Shown: positions 62,114 through 64,000 of the stretch, in pieces
How the letters are laid out: every line of letters begins with the position of its first letter
Numbering within the stretch: position 1 is the stretch's first letter
Origin: Flavobacteriales bacterium UBA1986
GTDB taxonomy: Bacteria; Bacteroidota; Bacteroidia; Flavobacteriales_G; Salibacteraceae
NCBI GenBank assembly: GCA_002336245.1
Contig: DDDG01000029.1
Coordinates: 1 to 64,000, forward strand
DNA: 64,000 nucleotides
Direction: 5' to 3'
The notes under the pieces: generated by a model
Database searches by the model: none
Told to the model about the DNA's origin: nothing
The model's input: only the letters and a program-made list of their open reading frames with translations
Program-made: the position numbers and the translations under genes

Positions 62114-63007
62114 ATGGGCGTAGAAAGCAACAGCATTCAATCAAAAAGTTTGGCCTTTACCCTTTCGGATCGCATCCGAGTTTACGCAGCATTTGGTAAG
62201 TTACGCTTGTCGAGCTTAGTCGTTTTTTCGGCGGCTATCTCTTACTTGGTTGCCCCTGGAAGCTTTAATCTAACTGCATTCTTAGCATTGATTATCGGTG
62301 GTTTTTTAGTGACAGCTGCCTCAAATGGCTACAATCAGTTGCTCGAACGTGATCTCGATAAGTTGATGGATCGCACTCGAAACAGACCACTTCCCCAAGG
62401 GAAGATGGCTGTTGTTGAAGGAGTTGTTGTCGCTTCAATTTTTGCGGTTGTTGGTCTCTTTCTACTTTGGTATTTCTTAAATCCATTGAGCCTTGTTCTA
62501 GGAACTCTGGCAACTTTCCTCTACGTGGTTATTTATACTCCCATGAAGCGCATTCATCCGATTGCCGTTTTAATTGGAGCTTTCCCAGGCGCCATTCCTC
62601 CTATGCTTGGATACATTGCTGCGACTGGAGAATTTGGATTGATTCCAGGCATTTTGTTTGCCGTTCAGTTTGTATGGCAGTTCCCTCATTTCTGGGCCAT
62701 TGCATGGCGTCTTCACGACGATTATCAAAAAGCTGGATTTCATTTGCTGCCTTCATGGGGCGGTAGAAACAAGGCATCTGCTTTTCAAATGATGTTCTAC
62801 AGCATTCTACTCATACCTACCTCAGTACTGCCTTTTGTGTTTGGCATTACGTCTTGGATGTCCTTGGTAGTTTGTTTGCCTTTAAGTATTCTGTTTGCCC
62901 TTTTGGGAGTCAAATTCTATCGCAGTCAACAAATGGATGATGCGAAGCGTTTGATGTTTGCATCCTTCATTTGGTTGCCTTTGGTACAAATGTCATTTTT
63001 ACTTTAA
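62114..63007 (+). CDS. ctaB: Protoheme IX farnesyltransferase (heme O synthase)
   Basis: UbiA-family membrane prenyltransferase of 297 residues that turns heme B into heme O for the oxidase. Nine helices; first acidic motif NGYNQLLERDLDKLMDRTRNRPLP, with N-x3-(D/E)-x3-D, and second motif around WRLHDDYQKAGFHLLP. First gene of a group with two subunit III genes, 3 nt apart. Confidence 0.95.
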   Translation: MGVESNSIQSKSLAFTLSDRIRVYAAFGKLRLSSLVVFSAAISYLVAPGSFNLTAFLALIIGGFLVTAASNGYNQLLERDLDKLMDRTRNRPLPQGKMAVVEGVVVASIFAVVGLFLLWYFLNPLSLVLGTLATFLYVVIYTPMKRIHPIAVLIGAFPGAIPPMLGYIAATGEFGLIPGILFAVQFVWQFPHFWAIAWRLHDDYQKAGFHLLPSWGGRNKASAFQMMFYSILLIPTSVLPFVFGITSWMSLVVCLPLSILFALLGVKFYRSQQMDDAKRLMFASFIWLPLVQMSFLL

Positions 63008-63010
63008 CAA

Positions 63011-63595
63011 ATGGAACAAGCAGACTATTTACACGAGGAATTGATTCGCAAGCGAAGGACCTATAAATCTCTCATGTGGGTTGGGTTGTTGAGCGTGATA
63101 ATGTTGTTCGCAGGTTTAACCTCAGCATACATCGTTCGGCAAGCTGAAGGGAATTGGTTGTATTTTGATATGCCGACCTCCTTTTATTGGAGCACCTTCT
63201 TTATCGTATTGAGTAGTGCAACAATTTTCCCCATTGCACGCTTTGCAAAAGCCGGAAATCGGAAGATGGTTTCATACAGTCTACTGGCAACTTTTGCCCT
63301 TGGAATTGCCTTCACATATTCGCAGTTTTCTGGCTGGGATGAGCTCGTTGCAGCAGGCGTTTTCTTTGCGGGAACAGAGAGTAATGCCTCCGGATCTTTT
63401 CTTTATGTCATCACAGGTGCGCACTTGGCTCACTTGGCTGGGGGACTTTTCGCCCTCATTTTCAGTTGGATAAAAAATGCATTGGGTAAATATGATTCCG
63501 AGAATTACACAGGTCTGGAGCTGACTGCCATGTACTGGCATTTTTTAGACTTATTATGGATATATTTGCTCCTCTTTCTAGTTTACATTCGCTAA
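63011..63595 (+). CDS. Cytochrome c oxidase subunit III (first copy)
   Basis: Membrane protein of 194 residues with five hydrophobic helices, heme-copper oxidase subunit III family. The conserved late helix motifs are HLAHLAGGLFAL and the ending YWHFLDLLWIYLLLFLVYIR. The short, five-helix form is normal when two subunit III genes stand in tandem. Confidence 0.9.
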   Translation: MEQADYLHEELIRKRRTYKSLMWVGLLSVIMLFAGLTSAYIVRQAEGNWLYFDMPTSFYWSTFFIVLSSATIFPIARFAKAGNRKMVSYSLLATFALGIAFTYSQFSGWDELVAAGVFFAGTESNASGSFLYVITGAHLAHLAGGLFALIFSWIKNALGKYDSENYTGLELTAMYWHFLDLLWIYLLLFLVYIR

Positions 63596-63616
63596 TCTGA
63601 GAACATCTAACTGTCT

Positions 63617-64000
63617 ATGTCTGGTGAAGCAAGCAAAGTAATCGATCAAACAACTCTCTGGGAGGGTGGTCGGTCTCCTTTCAGTGTGAGTTATGGTAAA
63701 ATGATGATGTGGTTTTTCCTCATCTCTGATGCCCTTTCTTTTGGGGGCCTTCTGGCTTCTCTTGGTTTTATGAAACTGAAATATGCCGACGTATGGCCTA
63801 GCTCAGAATTAATCTTCACTCACCTTCCGGGTACCCATGGTCATTTCCCACTCATCTATGTGGCCTTAATGACCTTCATTCTGATTGTGAGTTCAGTTAC
63901 CATGGTATTGGCCGTAGAGGCTGGTCACCGAATGGACCGCAAAGGAGTAACACTTTGGTTGGCTCTAACCGTAGTTGGAGGTTTGTTCTTCGTCGGATCT
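63617..64000 (+). CDS. Cytochrome c oxidase subunit III (second copy, 3' truncated by window)
   Basis: ATG at 63617, 21 nt after the first copy; 128 codons are visible and the frame is open to the right edge. The protein begins MSGEASKVIDQ, then PFSVSYGKMMMWFFLISDALSFGG, with further helices (PLIYVALMTFILIVSSVTM). The MMMWFFLISDA pattern fits the family's first helix. It is distinct from, not a duplicate of, the first copy. Confidence 0.88.
   Translation, partial: MSGEASKVIDQTTLWEGGRSPFSVSYGKMMMWFFLISDALSFGGLLASLGFMKLKYADVWPSSELIFTHLPGTHGHFPLIYVALMTFILIVSSVTMVLAVEAGHRMDRKGVTLWLALTVVGGLFFVGS

Overview
This window is chromosomal DNA from a member of the Bacteroidota, most likely a marine-type flavobacterium of the order Flavobacteriales (Cryomorphaceae/Schleiferiaceae-like; inferred from gene content, no search was run). 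The evidence is three cargo proteins of the type IX secretion system (T9SS), the giant T9SS translocon protein SprA, an alternative complex III (Act) operon linked to a caa3-type oxidase, Bacteroidota-only families (DUF6427, DUF6341, DUF2723, DUF6029, DUF3098-like), and repeated copies of the Bacteroidota promoter element TANNTTTG. I see no phage, insertion sequence, CRISPR array or other obvious mobile element. This is a dense core-genome region.

Layout. 1-9131: a large SprB-repeat T9SS adhesin cut by the left edge, an acyl-CoA carboxylase beta subunit, riboflavin synthase and a second T9SS type B surface protein. 9339-12085: a sigma-54 activator/response regulator overlapping an Hpt gene, and a flippase-like membrane protein. 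12126-16087: ArsC-like protein, DMT exporter, YicC, Gmk, NadD and a LON-domain protein in one direction. 16084-19292: purQ and purD flank two small uncharacterised membrane-protein genes (DUF6427, DUF6341). 19364-24906: thioredoxin-like protein, radical SAM/SPASM protein, polysaccharide deacetylase and a DUF2723 membrane glycosyltransferase. 25015-25090: tRNA-Gln. 25190-26306: anti-sigma-like protein, ECF sigma factor and a short membrane ORF that lacks a start codon. 26475-33252: YwqK/MORN-repeat protein, rimP-nusA-infB and a SPOR-domain protein. 33469-44819: actABCDEF plus cytochrome oxidase subunits II and I, closed by a strong terminator. 44925-47039: ruvB, queG and a conserved small protein. 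47141-51778: an exported redox cluster (TlpA, DUF6029 barrel, Omp28 lipoprotein), a small T9SS cargo and a sirtuin. 51841-62043: malic enzyme, ruvA and sprA. 62114-64000: heme O synthase and two tandem oxidase subunit III genes, the second cut by the right edge.

How it fits together. The Act complex oxidises menaquinol and passes electrons through c-type hemes to the cytochrome oxidase, whose subunit III and heme-tailoring genes lie 17 kb away behind sprA. SprA exports C-terminally tagged cargo, three examples of which are encoded here. rimP-nusA-infB is the classical ribosome maturation, transcription and translation-initiation operon.

The points most worth a second look are these. All seven protein-protein convergent junctions overlap at their 3' ends, four of them by an identical-style 4-nt shared stop. 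The rimP start must move downstream of a promoter and stem-loop. A DUF3098-like ORF coupled to the sigma factor has no usable start. A variant promoter motif, TAAATTCG, precedes four genes. A clustered set of periplasmic/outer-membrane thiol proteins sits next to a cysteine-containing T9SS cargo.
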